Shown here: positions 16,072 to 26,063 of the stretch, piece by piece
How the letters are laid out: every line of letters starts with the position of its first letter
How positions within the stretch are numbered: the stretch's first letter is position 1
Assembly: GCF_030369615.1 (NCBI RefSeq)
Contig: NZ_CP128494.1
Location: 2,767,742 to 2,831,741 of the forward strand
Length of the DNA stretch: 64,000 bases
Direction: 5' to 3'
Origin: Geobacillus stearothermophilus ATCC 12980
Lineage (GTDB): Bacteria > Bacillota > Bacilli > Bacillales > Anoxybacillaceae
The notes under the pieces: model-generated
Told to the model about the DNA's origin: nothing
Database searches by the model: none
What the model saw: the letters and a program-made list of their open reading frames with translations, nothing else
Translations under genes and position numbers: made by a program

Positions 16072-16255
16072 GCCACGTTTCGATCCTTGTCTTTTTTCAC
16101 AAGACAGCCCGCTCCCGGAGCAATAGCGCTAGCTTCTTTTGCAAGACAGAGAACCGGCGTGCCCATGCCTAAAAAATGGATGCACAGGACGGGCTTGGCC
16201 ATAATCAAATAGGCATTATGCGCCGCGACAACATGGAGAAAGGAGAGTGCCGCCA

Positions 16256-17116
16256 TTGCGCGTATCCGCTGTCCAATATCATTTGCATACGATCCGTTCG
16301 TTTGACGAATTTGCCGCGCAAGTGACGCATTACGTCAAAACAGCGCAAGAGTTTGACGCCGAGTTTGTCTTGTTCCCAGAATTTTTCACGACCCAATTGC
16401 TTTCCATTCCACTTGATGACGGACGTCAAGCAGCGATCGACGACTTGCCGGACTACACGGAGCCGTATTGCGGGCTGTTTACGTCGCTCGCCAAAGACAC
16501 GGGCATGTATTTGATCGGCGGTACGCATGTCATCCGCGAAAACGGCAAGCTGTACAATGTCGCCCACTTGTTTGCGCCGGACGGAACGATCCATCGCCAA
16601 GCGAAGCTGCACATCACCCCGACCGAGGCCAACGAATGGAACATCGCCCCGGGTGACGGACTGCACGTCTTTGAAACGGACAAAGCGACGATCGCTATTT
16701 TGACGTGCTATGACATCGAGTTTCCGGAAATCGTTCGCCTGGCGCGCGCGAAAGGGGCGGACGTCATCTTCTGTCCGTCGTGCACCGACGATCGGCACGG
16801 GTTTTATCGTGTACGGTATTGCTGCCACGCGCGGGCGGTCGAAAACGAAGTGTATGTCGTCACAACCGGCACGGTCGGCTCGCTTCCAACGGTCGACTTT
16901 ATGCGCGCCAATTTCGGCCAGGCGGCCGTCATCACGCCAAACGACATTCCGTTCCCGCAAGGCGGCGTCCTTGCGGCGGGCGAGATCAACAGCGACATGG
17001 TCATTACGGCTGACCTTGACTTGTCGCTCCTTCGCAAAGTGCGGGAAAAAGGATCGGTCGCGACATGGCGCGACCGGCGCACTGATCTGTATCCAGACTG
17101 GAACACGATGGCGTAA
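16256..17116 (+). CDS. Carbon-nitrogen hydrolase, nitrilase superfamily
   Basis: The 286-residue product has the nitrilase-superfamily catalytic triad: Glu42 in LFPEFF, Lys117 in RQAKLHI and Cys151 in LTCYDIEFPE. Members hydrolyse amides or nitriles, for example omega-amidase, carbamoylputrescine amidase or amidase-like enzymes. Nothing in the sequence fixes the substrate. AAAGGAG (16239-16245) is 10 bases before a TTG at 16256, which I take as start; an in-frame GTG at 16247 sits too close to it. No operon partner: pdxK is upstream by about 180 bases and the convergent putP lies downstream. Confidence 0.85.
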   Translation: MRVSAVQYHLHTIRSFDEFAAQVTHYVKTAQEFDAEFVLFPEFFTTQLLSIPLDDGRQAAIDDLPDYTEPYCGLFTSLAKDTGMYLIGGTHVIRENGKLYNVAHLFAPDGTIHRQAKLHITPTEANEWNIAPGDGLHVFETDKATIAILTCYDIEFPEIVRLARAKGADVIFCPSCTDDRHGFYRVRYCCHARAVENEVYVVTTGTVGSLPTVDFMRANFGQAAVITPNDIPFPQGGVLAAGEINSDMVITADLDLSLLRKVREKGSVATWRDRRTDLYPDWNTMA

Positions 17117-17433
17117 CAGCGGCGGCCCTTCGCCCCGCCTCCGGGCGGAGGTGCCAAGGGGGGCTGCGGCCGGACTAAAAGGGTGCGGCGCCGCGACATG
17201 TGTTGGCATCCGAACCAAAGCAGGGTGCGGCACCCCTTTGCCTCGTCTTAAAGCTGATCATGGCGACACCGCCTCAACACTGCCATCGCCCAGCCGAAAC
17301 AGCATAGCGACGCGGCGACACGGTAAGGCGGTCGGACGAATTGCGAGGCCGCAACAACGCCTATATGATGAAGGACAAAATGCCGATCATGACAACAGGG
17401 TGTCCCCACCGAGGAACACCCTGTTCATTTCGC
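17117..17433. other. Non-coding stretch between convergent genes
   Basis: 317 bases, GC-rich in the first half, no gene I can support. A long hairpin AACAGGGTGT/ACACCCTGTT (17397-17426) lies just after the putP stop and may end transcription from both sides, although it lacks a U run. Confidence 0.5.
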
Positions 17434-18891
17434 TTATGACAACGATTTCTTAAACTGATCAAACTGTTCCGCCACTTTCCCTTCCGGCGCTTTCGTCAAC
17501 AGGCTCACGACGACAATAGCGGCGAGGCTCGCGGCGAAGCCGGGAATCATCTCATACAACAGCCCTTTCAAATACTCCGACTGCGTCCACAAAATGACCG
17601 TTGCCGCCCCAGCGACCATGCCGGCGAGCGCCCCCCATTTCGTCATCCGCCGCCAGCATAAGCTAAGCAAAATGACGGGGCCAAACGATGCGCCAAATCC
17701 AGCCCACGCATAGCCGACCAAGTTTAAAATGGTGTCGTTTTTCGTGTACGCCAGCGCCGTTGCGACAATGGCGACAAGGAGCACCGACAAACGCCCGACG
17801 AAGACAAGCTCCTTATCCGAAGCCGCGCGGCGGAACACGACTTTATACAAGTCTTCGGTCAGCGAGCTCGACGTGACGAGCAACTGTGACGAGATCGTGC
17901 TCATAATCGCCGCTAAAATCGCCGCCAGCAAAAACCCGGTAATAATCGGATGGAACAAAATGTGTCCGAGTTGAATAAACACCGTTTCCGGATCATCAAG
18001 CTTCATGCCGCGCTGCGAAAAATAAGCGATTCCAAAAAGACCCGTCAACATCGCTCCGACAACGGAGAAAATCATCCAGCCCATGCCGATGCGGCGGGCG
18101 CTTTTCATTTCTTTCACCGACTTAATGGCCATAAAGCGGACGATAATGTGCGGCTGGCCGAAATACCCGAGCCCCCAGGCGAATAACGAAATGATGCCAA
18201 GAACACTCGTTCCTTTCCATAAGTTCAACAAGTTGGGATCGATGTCGCGGATCGTCTCCATCGTATCTACTGGCCCGCCTGTATGGAACAGCGTCACGAC
18301 TGGCACTAAAATCAACGCGATGAACATAATCGTCCCTTGGACAAAGTCCGTCCAGCTGACGGCCAAAAAGCCGCCAAACAGCGTGTAGGCGACAACAACA
18401 CCGCCGACGATCCACAATCCCGTATGGTAGCTAACACCAAATGAGTTTTCAAACAGAACGCCCCCCGAAACGAGGCCGGACGAGACATAAAACGTAAAAA
18501 AGACCATAATGACAATCCCAGATACCATTCGCAACAATTTCGTGGCATCCCCGAATCGGTTTTCCAAAAACTCCGGAATCGTAATCGAGTCGTTCGCTAC
18601 TTCCGTATAGACGCGCAAGCGCGGCGCGACAAACAACCAGTTTGCATAAGCGCCAAGCGTCAAGCCGATGACGATCCAGGCGGCACTCACCCCATCGACA
18701 TACATCGCCCCCGGCAGCCCCATGAGCAGCCAGCCGCTCATGTCGGAAGCCCCGGCGCTGAGCGCCGTCACCGCCGGTCCGAGCGTCCGGCCGCCAAGCA
18801 TATAATCAGACAAATTGGACGTCCGTTTATACGCCCAATAGCCAATCCAAAGCATGCCGACTAAATACACAATGACGGAAAATAAAACCAT
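17434..18891 (-). CDS. putP: Sodium/proline symporter
   Basis: The 485-residue product is a 13-helix sodium:solute symporter (SSS family) that imports proline with Na+. Features: the helix 1 start [21 protein letters not shown], the substrate/Na+ motif [18 protein letters not shown], the NRFGD loop, and a Ser-rich [20 protein letters not shown] segment typical of PutP/OpuE. It could serve catabolic uptake (PutP) or osmoprotective uptake (OpuE); no put catabolic genes are adjacent to decide. AAGGAGAG precedes ATG 18891. The divergent artJ lies about 400 bases away. Confidence 0.92.
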   Translation of the reverse strand: MVLFSVIVYLVGMLWIGYWAYKRTSNLSDYMLGGRTLGPAVTALSAGASDMSGWLLMGLPGAMYVDGVSAAWIVIGLTLGAYANWLFVAPRLRVYTEVANDSITIPEFLENRFGDATKLLRMVSGIVIMVFFTFYVSSGLVSGGVLFENSFGVSYHTGLWIVGGVVVAYTLFGGFLAVSWTDFVQGTIMFIALILVPVVTLFHTGGPVDTMETIRDIDPNLLNLWKGTSVLGIISLFAWGLGYFGQPHIIVRFMAIKSVKEMKSARRIGMGWMIFSVVGAMLTGLFGIAYFSQRGMKLDDPETVFIQLGHILFHPIITGFLLAAILAAIMSTISSQLLVTSSSLTEDLYKVVFRRAASDKELVFVGRLSVLLVAIVATALAYTKNDTILNLVGYAWAGFGASFGPVILLSLCWRRMTKWGALAGMVAGAATVILWTQSEYLKGLLYEMIPGFAASLAAIVVVSLLTKAPEGKVAEQFDQFKKSLS

Positions 18892-19297
18892 ATGGGCTCT
18901 CCTTCCTCTACTGTCTTGTCACCACTTTCATCATAACGAAATTGATAGTATTTACACAATAGTATTTATTTTTCCATACCTCTATAATAAACAAATTGAC
19001 AAAACCTTTGCCAACTCTACCCTCTTTCTGGTATAATATTCTGTAAATTCAAAATCAATCGTTTATGTCTTTTTATACATAAAAAATTATTTTATAAAAA
19101 TGCACACGAAATGATATTAGCCATATGCCCTTCAGTTAATGTGGCGAAAAACATTGAAAAATGCGCCTTTTCCCCATTTATACGGCGTGCCAAAATGTTC
19201 AAACAATTATTTTTATAAAACCTATTGCATAATAACAAAAATATTGATAGTATGATAATCGTTCATCGACAATGATTCCAAAGGGGGATTTTATAGG
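18892..19297. promoter_or_regulatory. AT-rich divergent control region putP / artJ
   Basis: 406 bases without a gene. Minus strand: TATGAT with TTGTGT 18 bases upstream, a plausible putP promoter. Plus strand: an extended -10 TGGTATAAT at 19029-19037. The direct repeat ATAGTATTTA occurs at 18945-18954 and 18959-18968, and a related TTGATAGTATGATAAT lies near 19244. These may be regulator contacts or merely AT-rich chance. Confidence 0.45.
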
Positions 19298-20119
19298 ATG
19301 TTAAAAATGAAGAAAGGTTTGATCGTAGCGGTCGTTGCTGCGTTGTTTATGGCGCTCGCCGCTTGTGGCAAGTCGACAGAAACAAGCTCTCCGTCAGGCG
19401 CTGAAAAAGAAGGGAAGCAAAAAATCACCGTCGGGACGGACGCGTCGTTTGCGCCATTTGAATATATGCAAAAAGGAAAAATTGTTGGGTTTGACGCCGA
19501 CCTTTTGGATGCGGTGATGAAAGAAGCCGGCTTGGATTATGAATTAAAAAACATCGGCTGGGATCCGCTGTTCGCTTCGCTGCAAAGCAAAGAAATCGAC
19601 ATGGGCATTTCCGGCATTACGATTACGGACGAACGGAAACAATCTTATGATTTCTCAGCTCCGTACTTTGAAGCAACACAAGTCATCTTAGTCAAACAAG
19701 GCAGCCCGGTGAAAAACGCCCTTGACTTAAAAGGGAAAACGATCGGCGTTCAAAACGCGACAACCGGTCAAGAAGCTGCGGAGAAGCTATTTGGCAAAGG
19801 CGATCATATTAAAAAATTCGAAACGAGTGTTGTTGCCATTATGGAACTGCTAAACGGCGGTGTTGATGCTGTCATCACGGACAACGCGGTGGCAAACGAA
19901 TACATGAAAAACAATCCGGACAAAAAATTGCAAGTCATTGAAGATCCACAAAACTTCGCTTCGGAATACTACGGCATGATCTTCCCGAAAGAAAGCGAAT
20001 TGAAAGCCAAAGTGGACGAAGCATTGCAAAAAGTGATCGACAGCGGCAAATATGCAGATATTTACAAAAAATGGTTTGGCAAAGAACCGAATATGGAAGG
20101 CTTAAAACAACAACAATAA
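19298..20119 (+). CDS. artJ: Arg/Lys/His-binding lipoprotein of an ABC importer
   Basis: The 273-residue lipoprotein is anchored outside the membrane: signal peptide with lipobox LAAC (Cys23), then a Ser-rich linker. The mature part is a type II periplasmic-binding-protein fold (SBP_bac_3): VGTDASFAPFEYM, GFDADLLDAV, and the ITDERKQSYDFSAPYFEA hinge region. The sequence closely matches, as I remember it, the structurally studied ArtJ of G. stearothermophilus that binds arginine, lysine and histidine. AAGGGGG precedes ATG 19298. A hairpin after the gene probably keeps artJ mRNA more abundant than the membrane parts. Confidence 0.92.
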   Translation: MLKMKKGLIVAVVAALFMALAACGKSTETSSPSGAEKEGKQKITVGTDASFAPFEYMQKGKIVGFDADLLDAVMKEAGLDYELKNIGWDPLFASLQSKEIDMGISGITITDERKQSYDFSAPYFEATQVILVKQGSPVKNALDLKGKTIGVQNATTGQEAAEKLFGKGDHIKKFETSVVAIMELLNGGVDAVITDNAVANEYMKNNPDKKLQVIEDPQNFASEYYGMIFPKESELKAKVDEALQKVIDSGKYADIYKKWFGKEPNMEGLKQQQ

Positions 20120-20133
20120 GCGCACGAACATAG

Positions 20134-20169
20134 AAAAATGCGTAACTGCTAGCAAGTTACGCATTTTTC
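20134..20169 (+). terminator. Intercistronic hairpin after artJ
   Basis: Stem AAAAATGCGTAACT/AGTTACGCATTTTT with loop GCTAGCA-like bases. The T-rich 3' side can attenuate transcription between artJ and artM, giving excess binding protein, a common layout in ABC importers. Confidence 0.7.
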
Positions 20170-20188
20170 TTAGAGAAAGGTGAGATCG

Positions 20189-20845
20189 ATGGATTTTCGT
20201 TTTGATATTATTGTTGAATACGCCCCTTACTTTTGGCAAGGGCTGCTCGTAACGATCGGCGTATCATTAGCCGGCATCGTGTTCGGCCTCATTCTCGGCC
20301 TGTTCATCGGCCTTGGCAAAATGTCGTCCAACCCGATTATTCGTTTGCCGTTTTCGTGGTACATTAACTTTTTCCGCGGTACGCCGCTTGTCGTGCAAAT
20401 TTTGCTCGTCCATTTCGGCGCCATGCCGCTCTTTTTCGCCCAGCCAAATGCCGTCGCTTCCCTGGCCGTCTCGCTGTCGCTCAACTCGGCCGCGTATGTG
20501 GCCGAGATTTTCCGCGCCGGCATCCAGTCGATCGACAAAGGGCAAATGGAAGCGGCCCGCTCGCTTGGGATGACGCATGCGCAGGCGATGCGCTACATTA
20601 TTTTGCCGCAGGCGTTAAAGCGAATGATTCCGCCGTTTGCGAACGAGTTTATCGTCTTAATTAAAGATTCGTCGCTTGGGATGGTCATCGCCGCCCCGGA
20701 AATCATGTATTGGGGGAAATCGGCCGCGGGTGAGTATTACCGTGTTTGGGAGCCGTATTTAACAGTGGCGTTCATCTATTTGCTCTTAACGCTTTCGTTA
20801 AGCAAACTGTCACACTATCTTGAAAGGAAGTATTCGACCCAATGA
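20189..20845 (+). CDS. artM: Amino-acid ABC transporter permease
   Basis: The 218-residue HisM/GlnP-family permease has about five membrane helices. It carries the cytoplasmic EAA loop [28 protein letters not shown], which docks on the ATPase. It should act as a homodimer with ArtP and receive substrate from ArtJ. AAAGG lies 8 bases before ATG 20189; a GTG three codons upstream overlaps that site. The stop overlaps the artP start (ATGA). Confidence 0.92.
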   Translation: MDFRFDIIVEYAPYFWQGLLVTIGVSLAGIVFGLILGLFIGLGKMSSNPIIRLPFSWYINFFRGTPLVVQILLVHFGAMPLFFAQPNAVASLAVSLSLNSAAYVAEIFRAGIQSIDKGQMEAARSLGMTHAQAMRYIILPQALKRMIPPFANEFIVLIKDSSLGMVIAAPEIMYWGKSAAGEYYRVWEPYLTVAFIYLLLTLSLSKLSHYLERKYSTQ

Positions 20846-21564
20846 TTGACGTACGCCAGCTGAAAAAATCGTTCGGTTCGCTCCAAGTTTTAAAAGGAAT
20901 CGATGTCCATATTCGCGAAGGAGAAGTCGTGGTCGTCATCGGCCCATCGGGGTCGGGAAAATCGACGTTTTTACGCTGTTTAAACTTGCTTGAGGATTTC
21001 GATGAAGGTGAAATTATTATTGACGGCATTAATTTAAAGGCGAAAGACACGAACTTAAATAAAGTGCGGGAAGAAGTCGGAATGGTGTTCCAGCGCTTTA
21101 ACTTGTTTCCGCATATGACGGTGCTGAACAATATCACGCTGGCACCGATGAAAGTGCGGAAATGGCCGCGTGAAAAAGCGGAAGCGAAGGCGATGGAGCT
21201 GCTCGCCAAAGTCGGGCTGCAAGACAAAGCGCACGTCTACCCGGACTCCCTCTCCGGTGGACAGGCGCAGCGCGTCGCCATCGCCCGGGCATTGGCCATG
21301 GAACCGAAAATCATGCTGTTTGACGAGCCGACGTCAGCGCTTGACCCGGAAATGGTCGGGGAAGTGCTCTCGGTCATGAAGCAGCTGGCCAATGAAGGGA
21401 TGACGATGGTCGTCGTCACCCACGAGATGGGCTTTGCCCGTGAAGTCGGCGACCGCGTCCTGTTTATGGACGGCGGCTACATTGTCGAGGAAGGGAAGCC
21501 GGAAGACTTGTTCGACCACCCGCAGCATGAGCGGACGAAAGCGTTTTTATCAAAAGTGCTGTAA
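20842..21564 (+). CDS. artP: ATP-binding subunit of the basic amino-acid ABC importer
   Basis: The 240-residue nucleotide-binding protein has Walker [10 protein letters not shown] (residues 34-42), a Q-loop in MVFQRFNLF, the signature [15 protein letters not shown], Walker B IMLFDEP with the D-loop SALD, and the H-loop His in VVTHEMG. It matches the G. stearothermophilus ArtP known from crystal structures, as far as I recall the sequence. It drives ArtM-mediated uptake of arginine, lysine and histidine. Overlaps artM by 4 bases; last gene of the unit, followed by a strong terminator. Confidence 0.94.
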   Translation: MIDVRQLKKSFGSLQVLKGIDVHIREGEVVVVIGPSGSGKSTFLRCLNLLEDFDEGEIIIDGINLKAKDTNLNKVREEVGMVFQRFNLFPHMTVLNNITLAPMKVRKWPREKAEAKAMELLAKVGLQDKAHVYPDSLSGGQAQRVAIARALAMEPKIMLFDEPTSALDPEMVGEVLSVMKQLANEGMTMVVVTHEMGFAREVGDRVLFMDGGYIVEEGKPEDLFDHPQHERTKAFLSKVL

Positions 21565-21567
21565 AAC

Positions 21568-21602
21568 GTCGTCTTGCCTGTTTGAGGCAAGACGACTTTT
21601 TT
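21568..21602 (+). terminator. Terminator of artJMP
   Basis: Perfect 11-bp stem GTCGTCTTGCC/GGCAAGACGAC followed by six T. Confidence 0.92.
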
Positions 21603-21718
21603 AGGCACATATCATGCCCCCTATAATGCAACCACGTTGCCTCTCCATCTCTTCAATGTTCCGTCAACGGCTCCCCCATTTCAGGCATCTATGACACCAC
21701 AAAAGCCCTTCTGAACAT

Positions 21719-21744
21719 AAAAAGCCGGCCGAACCCCGGCCAGC
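21719..21744 (-). terminator. Terminator of the qox operon
   Basis: Stem 21724-21731 with 21737-21744 (one G-U pair) and a U run on the minus strand. Confidence 0.8.
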
Positions 21745-21750
21745 CTCGCT

Positions 21751-22050
21751 TTACAACACAAACTGCATCACCCAAATCGAACCGGCGACAACGACAACAG
21801 CAATAAAGAAGCTGTATACCATGTTGAACGTTTGCACTTTGCCGCTGTCGCTTTCGTTGACGTGCATGAATAGAAACAGCTGCAAGCTCGCTTGGATGAT
21901 CGCGAACAAGACGATGATGACGATCACGGCTTTAAGCGGCAGCCCAGACGAGAGCGCCACCCAAAGAGCCGCAAACGTCAAGACGAGCGACAACAAAAAC
22001 CCAATAATATGTTTCCACGGAAATGATTCGCGATGGCTGTTTGCGCCCAT
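21751..22050 (-). CDS. qoxD: Quinol oxidase aa3-600, subunit IV
   Basis: The 99-residue protein has three membrane helices, the pattern of the small CyoD/QoxD subunit (IGFLLSLVLTFAALWVAL, then LFAIIQASLQLFLFMHV). It helps assemble the menaquinol oxidase in the cytoplasmic membrane. One base separates it from qoxC, whose end carries its ribosome site. Last gene of the operon. Confidence 0.92.
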   Translation of the reverse strand: MGANSHRESFPWKHIIGFLLSLVLTFAALWVALSSGLPLKAVIVIIVLFAIIQASLQLFLFMHVNESDSGKVQTFNMVYSFFIAVVVVAGSIWVMQFVL

Positions 22051-22051
22051 G

Positions 22052-22666
22052 TTAGATCACCATCCCTAACAAATAGACGAGCGTGAAGATGAAAATCCAA
22101 ACGACGTCCAAAAAGTGCCAGTACAAGCTGACAATAAACACTTTGCGCGCTGTTTTCGGCGTAAAGCCGCGCTGGAGAAGCTGGATGATGATCAAAATCA
22201 TCCAGCCAATCCCTACACTGACGTGGGCGCCGTGCGTGCCGACGAGCACGAAAAAGCTTGATAAAAATGCGCTCGTCTGCATCGTCGCTCCTTCATGGAC
22301 GTAATGGATGAACTCGCGAATTTCAACCGTAATAAACCCCAACCCAAGCAGAAGCGTCACGAGCAGCCAAGCGATCAGCCCGCTCATGCGGCCGCGGCGC
22401 ATTTCAAAAATGGCCAACCCACATGTGAAACTGCTCGTCAACAGCAACAACGTTTCGATCAAAACGTCTTTTACCTCAAACAGCTCCGCTGCCGTCGGCC
22501 CCGAGCCGGTCCGTTGGAACAAGACGAGATATGTCGCAAACAGCGTCGCAAACAGCGCGACTTCCGCCCCGAGGAAAATCCAGAAACCCAATATGTTCAA
22601 CCGACTTTCTTGCGTCCGATACTCCAGCGGCACCGTTTCCTCATAGCGATGTGCAGCTTCTCCCAT
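22052..22666 (-). CDS. qoxC: Quinol oxidase aa3-600, subunit III
   Basis: The 204-residue subunit III has five membrane helices: NILGFWIFLGAEVALFATLFATY, the glutamate-bearing ITVEIREFIHYVHEG, TLFVGTHGAHVSVG-like VLVGTHGAHVSVGIGW, and a C-terminal YWHFLDVVWIFIFTLVYL, the usual subunit III ending. It stabilises the proton-pumping core. The ATG at 22666 lies 3 bases after the qoxB stop. Confidence 0.93.
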   Translation of the reverse strand: MGEAAHRYEETVPLEYRTQESRLNILGFWIFLGAEVALFATLFATYLVLFQRTGSGPTAAELFEVKDVLIETLLLLTSSFTCGLAIFEMRRGRMSGLIAWLLVTLLLGLGFITVEIREFIHYVHEGATMQTSAFLSSFFVLVGTHGAHVSVGIGWMILIIIQLLQRGFTPKTARKVFIVSLYWHFLDVVWIFIFTLVYLLGMVI

Positions 22667-22669
22667 TCG

Positions 22670-24615
22670 TCACGCCCCCTTCCGCACCGCTCGTTCCGTC
22701 CGTTTGATTTCGTCAACCGGAATATGGTAGCCATCATCGTCTTCAAATGAGCGGAGAATCAATCCAAGCACAATGAACAACGCACCAACGATAGCCAACG
22801 CAAACCACTTGAACACAAGGCCGAACCCGGCGACGAAAAACGCCACCGACATCCAAAACGGGCGTCCTGAGTTGCTTGGCATATGGATCGGCTTCAAGTC
22901 TTCTTCTTTCACGTGGAAGCCGCCATACTTTTTCTTCATCACCCAATACGCGTCCACATCTTCGACAACCGGCGTCACCGGGAAATTGTAATGCACCGGC
23001 GGCGACGCGGTCGCCCACTCAAGCGTCCGTCCGTTCCACGGGTCGCCGGTCATGTCGCGCTCGCCGTAGCGGGCGCTGTAATAAATGTTGTAACAAAGCA
23101 CGATAAACCCGATGCCCATCAACACCGCCCCGACCGTCGCGACGACGTTGAGCGGCGTCCAGCCGAGACCAGCCGAGTACGTGTACATGCGGCGCGTCAT
23201 CCCCATCAATCCTAGGAAATACATCGGGAAGAAGCAGATGTTAAAGCCGATCATAAACAGCCAAAACGTCCACTTGCCAAGCCGTTCATTCAAGATATGG
23301 CCGAACATTTTCGGATACAATAATGCAAACCGGCAAAGCAGGCGAACACCGTACCCGCGATCAACACGTAATGGAAATGGGCAATCAGAAAATAGCTGTT
23401 ATGGTATTGATAATCGGCCGCGGCCATTGCCAGCATCACGCCTGTCACGCCGCCGATGACAAAGTTCGGAATAAACGCCAGCGACCAAAGCATCGCGGTT
23501 GTAAAACGAATTTTCCCTTTTCGGATCGTAAACAGCCAGTTGAAAATTTTCACCCCGGTCGGGATCGCGATCGCCATCGTCGTGATCGAGAAGGCAGAGT
23601 TCACGGCCGGCCCTGCGCCCATCGTAAAGAAGTGGTGCACCCAAACGATAAAGCTTAAAAACGCAATGCCGACGATCGAACCGACCATCGCCTTATAACC
23701 GAACAGCCGTTTCTGCGCAAACGTGCTGACCACTTCCGAGAAAATGCCGAACGACGGCAAAATGACGATATACACTTCCGGATGGCCCCAAATCCAGAAC
23801 AAGTTCGCCCAGAGCATCGACATGCCGCCGTTGGCCATCGTGAAAAATTGCGTGCCAAATACGCGGTCGAACGTCATTAATGCCAAGGCGACCGTCAACA
23901 CCGGGAAGGCGAAAATAATGAGCACGCATGTGATGAGAATCGTCCACGTAAACATCGGCATGCGCATCAACGTCATGCCCGGCGCACGCATTTTTAAAAT
24001 CGTGACAAGGAAGTTGATCCCGGTCATCAATGTTCCGATCCCGGAAATTTGTAAAGCGACAGCGTAATAGTTGTTGCCGACGCCATGGCTGAATTCGTTG
24101 CCGGCAAGCGGGAAGTACGCCGTCCAACCGGCGTCCGGCGATCCGCCGATGACGAATGAAATGTTAAACAGCAACGCACCGAAGAAAAAGAGCCAAAAGC
24201 TTAACGCATTCAAATATGGAAACGCGACGTCGCGCGCCCCAATTTGCAGCGGAACGACAATGTTCATCAAACCGATGATGAACGGCATCGCCATAAACAA
24301 GATCATAATCGTCCCGTGCGTCGTAAATATTTCATTATAATGTTGCGCGTCAAGAAACTTCATGTTCGGCGCGGTCAGCTGCGCCCGCATCAAAAGCGCA
24401 TCAACGCCGCCGCGGAAGAGCATCAAAACTGCGCAAATAATGTACATGACGCCGATTTTTTTATGGTCGACGGTAGTGAGCCATTCGTTCCACAGCCATT
24501 TCCATTTTTTAAAATACGTCAAGACGAACACAATGCCGATTATCGTTAAAACGATCGCGACATCAGCCGCGTAAATGAGCGGCTCTCCGGTTACGAAAAA
24601 CTCGCTCCATTTCAT
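22670..24615 (-). pseudogene. qoxB: Quinol oxidase aa3-600 subunit I, single-base frameshift
   Basis: Two adjacent frames together give a full-length (about 648-residue) subunit I, the haem-copper catalytic core that oxidises menaquinol and reduces O2. The first frame (to 23290) carries the low-spin haem His region [15 protein letters not shown], the CuB ligands [12 protein letters not shown] and VHHFFTMG, and the paired haem ligands [10 protein letters not shown]. The second resumes [16 protein letters not shown]. At about 23318 the expected TATTGGTATCCG reads TATTGTATCCG: one G is missing, so the product would stop after [12 protein letters not shown]. All motifs are otherwise intact, so this may be a sequencing error or a very recent loss. 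Confidence 0.88.
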
Positions 24616-24632
24616 CTTTCGCTCCTCCTTTC

Positions 24633-25538
24633 CTACTCCCCATGATGGTGACCGTTTGTCATCGTTTCATCATGTTGATCGTCATTTTTCATTGGCTTTC
24701 CATCTCCATGATGGCTGTTCTGTTTCGCATGGTCAATCCATTGCAAGTGGGTGTTCGAAAACGTCATTCGCCCAACAAGCCCCGGTTTTAAAATTTGTGT
24801 GTATTTTTCCTCATCGAGCTTCGGGGCGGTTTGTTTCACTTCATTTATCCATTTGCGGAAGTCCGTTCCCGTTTGGGCGACAACCTCAAATTCCATATGG
24901 GCGAACTTTTCCCCGGAAAAGTTGGCGCTCCGCCCCATATACGATCCTGGTTTATCAGCTTGTAAAATCAGCTCTGTCTCCATGCCGTCCATCGCATATT
25001 TTTGTCCGCCTAGCTCCGGCACCCAAAACGAATTCATCGGTCCGACGGACGTGAGCTTGAATTTGACCGGCACACCGGCCGGAATATGGACGTAGTTGAC
25101 CGTTTCAATGTTTTCTTCCGGATAGCTGAAAATCCATTTCCAGTTCGCCGCCGTCACATGAATCGTGATCGGTTTCACGTTCTCGGTCGGCGGCTTTTCC
25201 AATGCAAACGTCGCCTTCACTGTTGGAACAGCGAGCGCAGCGACAATCAAAATCGGAATGGCCGTCCAGACGACTTCAAGCAACGTGTTTCCTTCCTCAT
25301 CCGGCGGCTCATAGCCGGCATTTTCCGGCTTCTCGCGATAACGAATGAGAAAAACGGCAAACAACGTAAATACAACAACAATAATGAACAACATAAAGCC
25401 GACAGACCACATGATCAAATCATACTGCATGCGCGCCACCGGCCCTTGCGGATTTAACACCGCTGTGCGCTCGACGCAACCACCAAGCAAAAGCAAAAAC
25501 GGCAAGGCTAACATGACGCGCCATATCGCCTGTTTCAT
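24633..25538 (-). CDS. qoxA: Quinol oxidase aa3-600, subunit II
   Basis: The 301-residue lipoprotein has signal peptide and lipobox LGGC (Cys21), two membrane helices, then a cupredoxin domain on the outer face. The CuA ligands of cytochrome c oxidases are absent (the region reads [41 protein letters not shown]), as expected for a quinol rather than cytochrome c oxidase. The C-terminal tail is His-rich. GGGGGAT precedes ATG 25538. First gene of qoxABCD. Confidence 0.93.
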   Translation of the reverse strand: MKQAIWRVMLALPFLLLLGGCVERTAVLNPQGPVARMQYDLIMWSVGFMLFIIVVVFTLFAVFLIRYREKPENAGYEPPDEEGNTLLEVVWTAIPILIVAALAVPTVKATFALEKPPTENVKPITIHVTAANWKWIFSYPEENIETVNYVHIPAGVPVKFKLTSVGPMNSFWVPELGGQKYAMDGMETELILQADKPGSYMGRSANFSGEKFAHMEFEVVAQTGTDFRKWINEVKQTAPKLDEEKYTQILKPGLVGRMTFSNTHLQWIDHAKQNSHHGDGKPMKNDDQHDETMTNGHHHGE

Positions 25539-25773
25539 CGCTCTGTATCCCCCTTTATCCGTCCCCGATATCCAGGGCGTCTTCCATCCAATAATTTATT
25601 TGTTTTCTACCATATCAAAGTTGAAAATATTTGAAACCAACACACGCAAAAGTTCATAAATCAGCAAAACATTTGTCACCAACTGTTCAATCATTGTTCA
25701 AGAAATCGTCACTTGTTTTCCTCGTTCAGGGAAATATTGATGGGAAAAGGGATTGAAGGAAGAAAAAGCCATC

Positions 25774-25820
25774 AAAAAAACGGCCGGATTCCTACGTTCC
25801 AAAAAATCCGGCCGTTTCTT
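25774..25820 (-). terminator. Terminator behind trmH, now separated from it by IS DNA
   Basis: Stem AAACGGCCGGATT/AATCCGGCCGTTT with flanking A and T runs, so it could act on either strand. It lies between the IS scar and qoxA. Confidence 0.75.
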
Positions 25821-25825
25821 GTATG

Positions 25826-26055
25826 TGAACTACCCACCACCTACGCTTCGCTTAGAGGCGGGGGCTTCAAGCGACTTGTGTATGTTCGCTGAACGGTAAG
25901 CCACACACAAGAACCCTTTACGCTTCCCTTCGTTCCGAAGGTGTCCGTTCTAGCCATATTCTATCCTATTCGTTGGCTAACGCCAACCGACATTCATCTC
26001 CCACTTTCACTGGTGCTGGCGCACCTTCACGTTTAGAAGTAGAAGACTTCTTTCG
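25826..26055 (-). mobile_element. IS605 right end with tnpB tail and omega-RNA-like region
   Basis: On the minus strand, just after trmH, a frame reads KKSSTSKREGAPAPVKVGDE then CRLALANE-stop, which I take as the C-terminal tail of a TnpB. About 140 bases follow that fold into several hairpins and end in the AAGCGAAGCGTAGG stem near the right end (the 24 bases at 25841-25864 equal 2261-2284). TnpB elements encode their guide (omega) RNA exactly there. No rest of tnpB is present. Boundaries are inferred. Confidence 0.6.
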
Positions 26056-26063
26056 GAGGGAAG

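Noticed and set aside
16056..16256. 66-residue minus-strand frame between pdxK and the nitrilase gene
   Set aside because: No ribosome site, overlaps the end of pdxK and the start of the next gene, and no recognisable family.
16205..17233. 342-codon frame opposite the nitrilase-family gene
   Set aside because: Antisense shadow without ribosome site; the plus-strand frame carries the full catalytic triad.
18989..19037. TTGACA (near 18995) with TATAAT (19032) as one sigma-A promoter
   Set aside because: The spacing is about 30 bases, far from 16-19; only the extended -10 is retained as a candidate.
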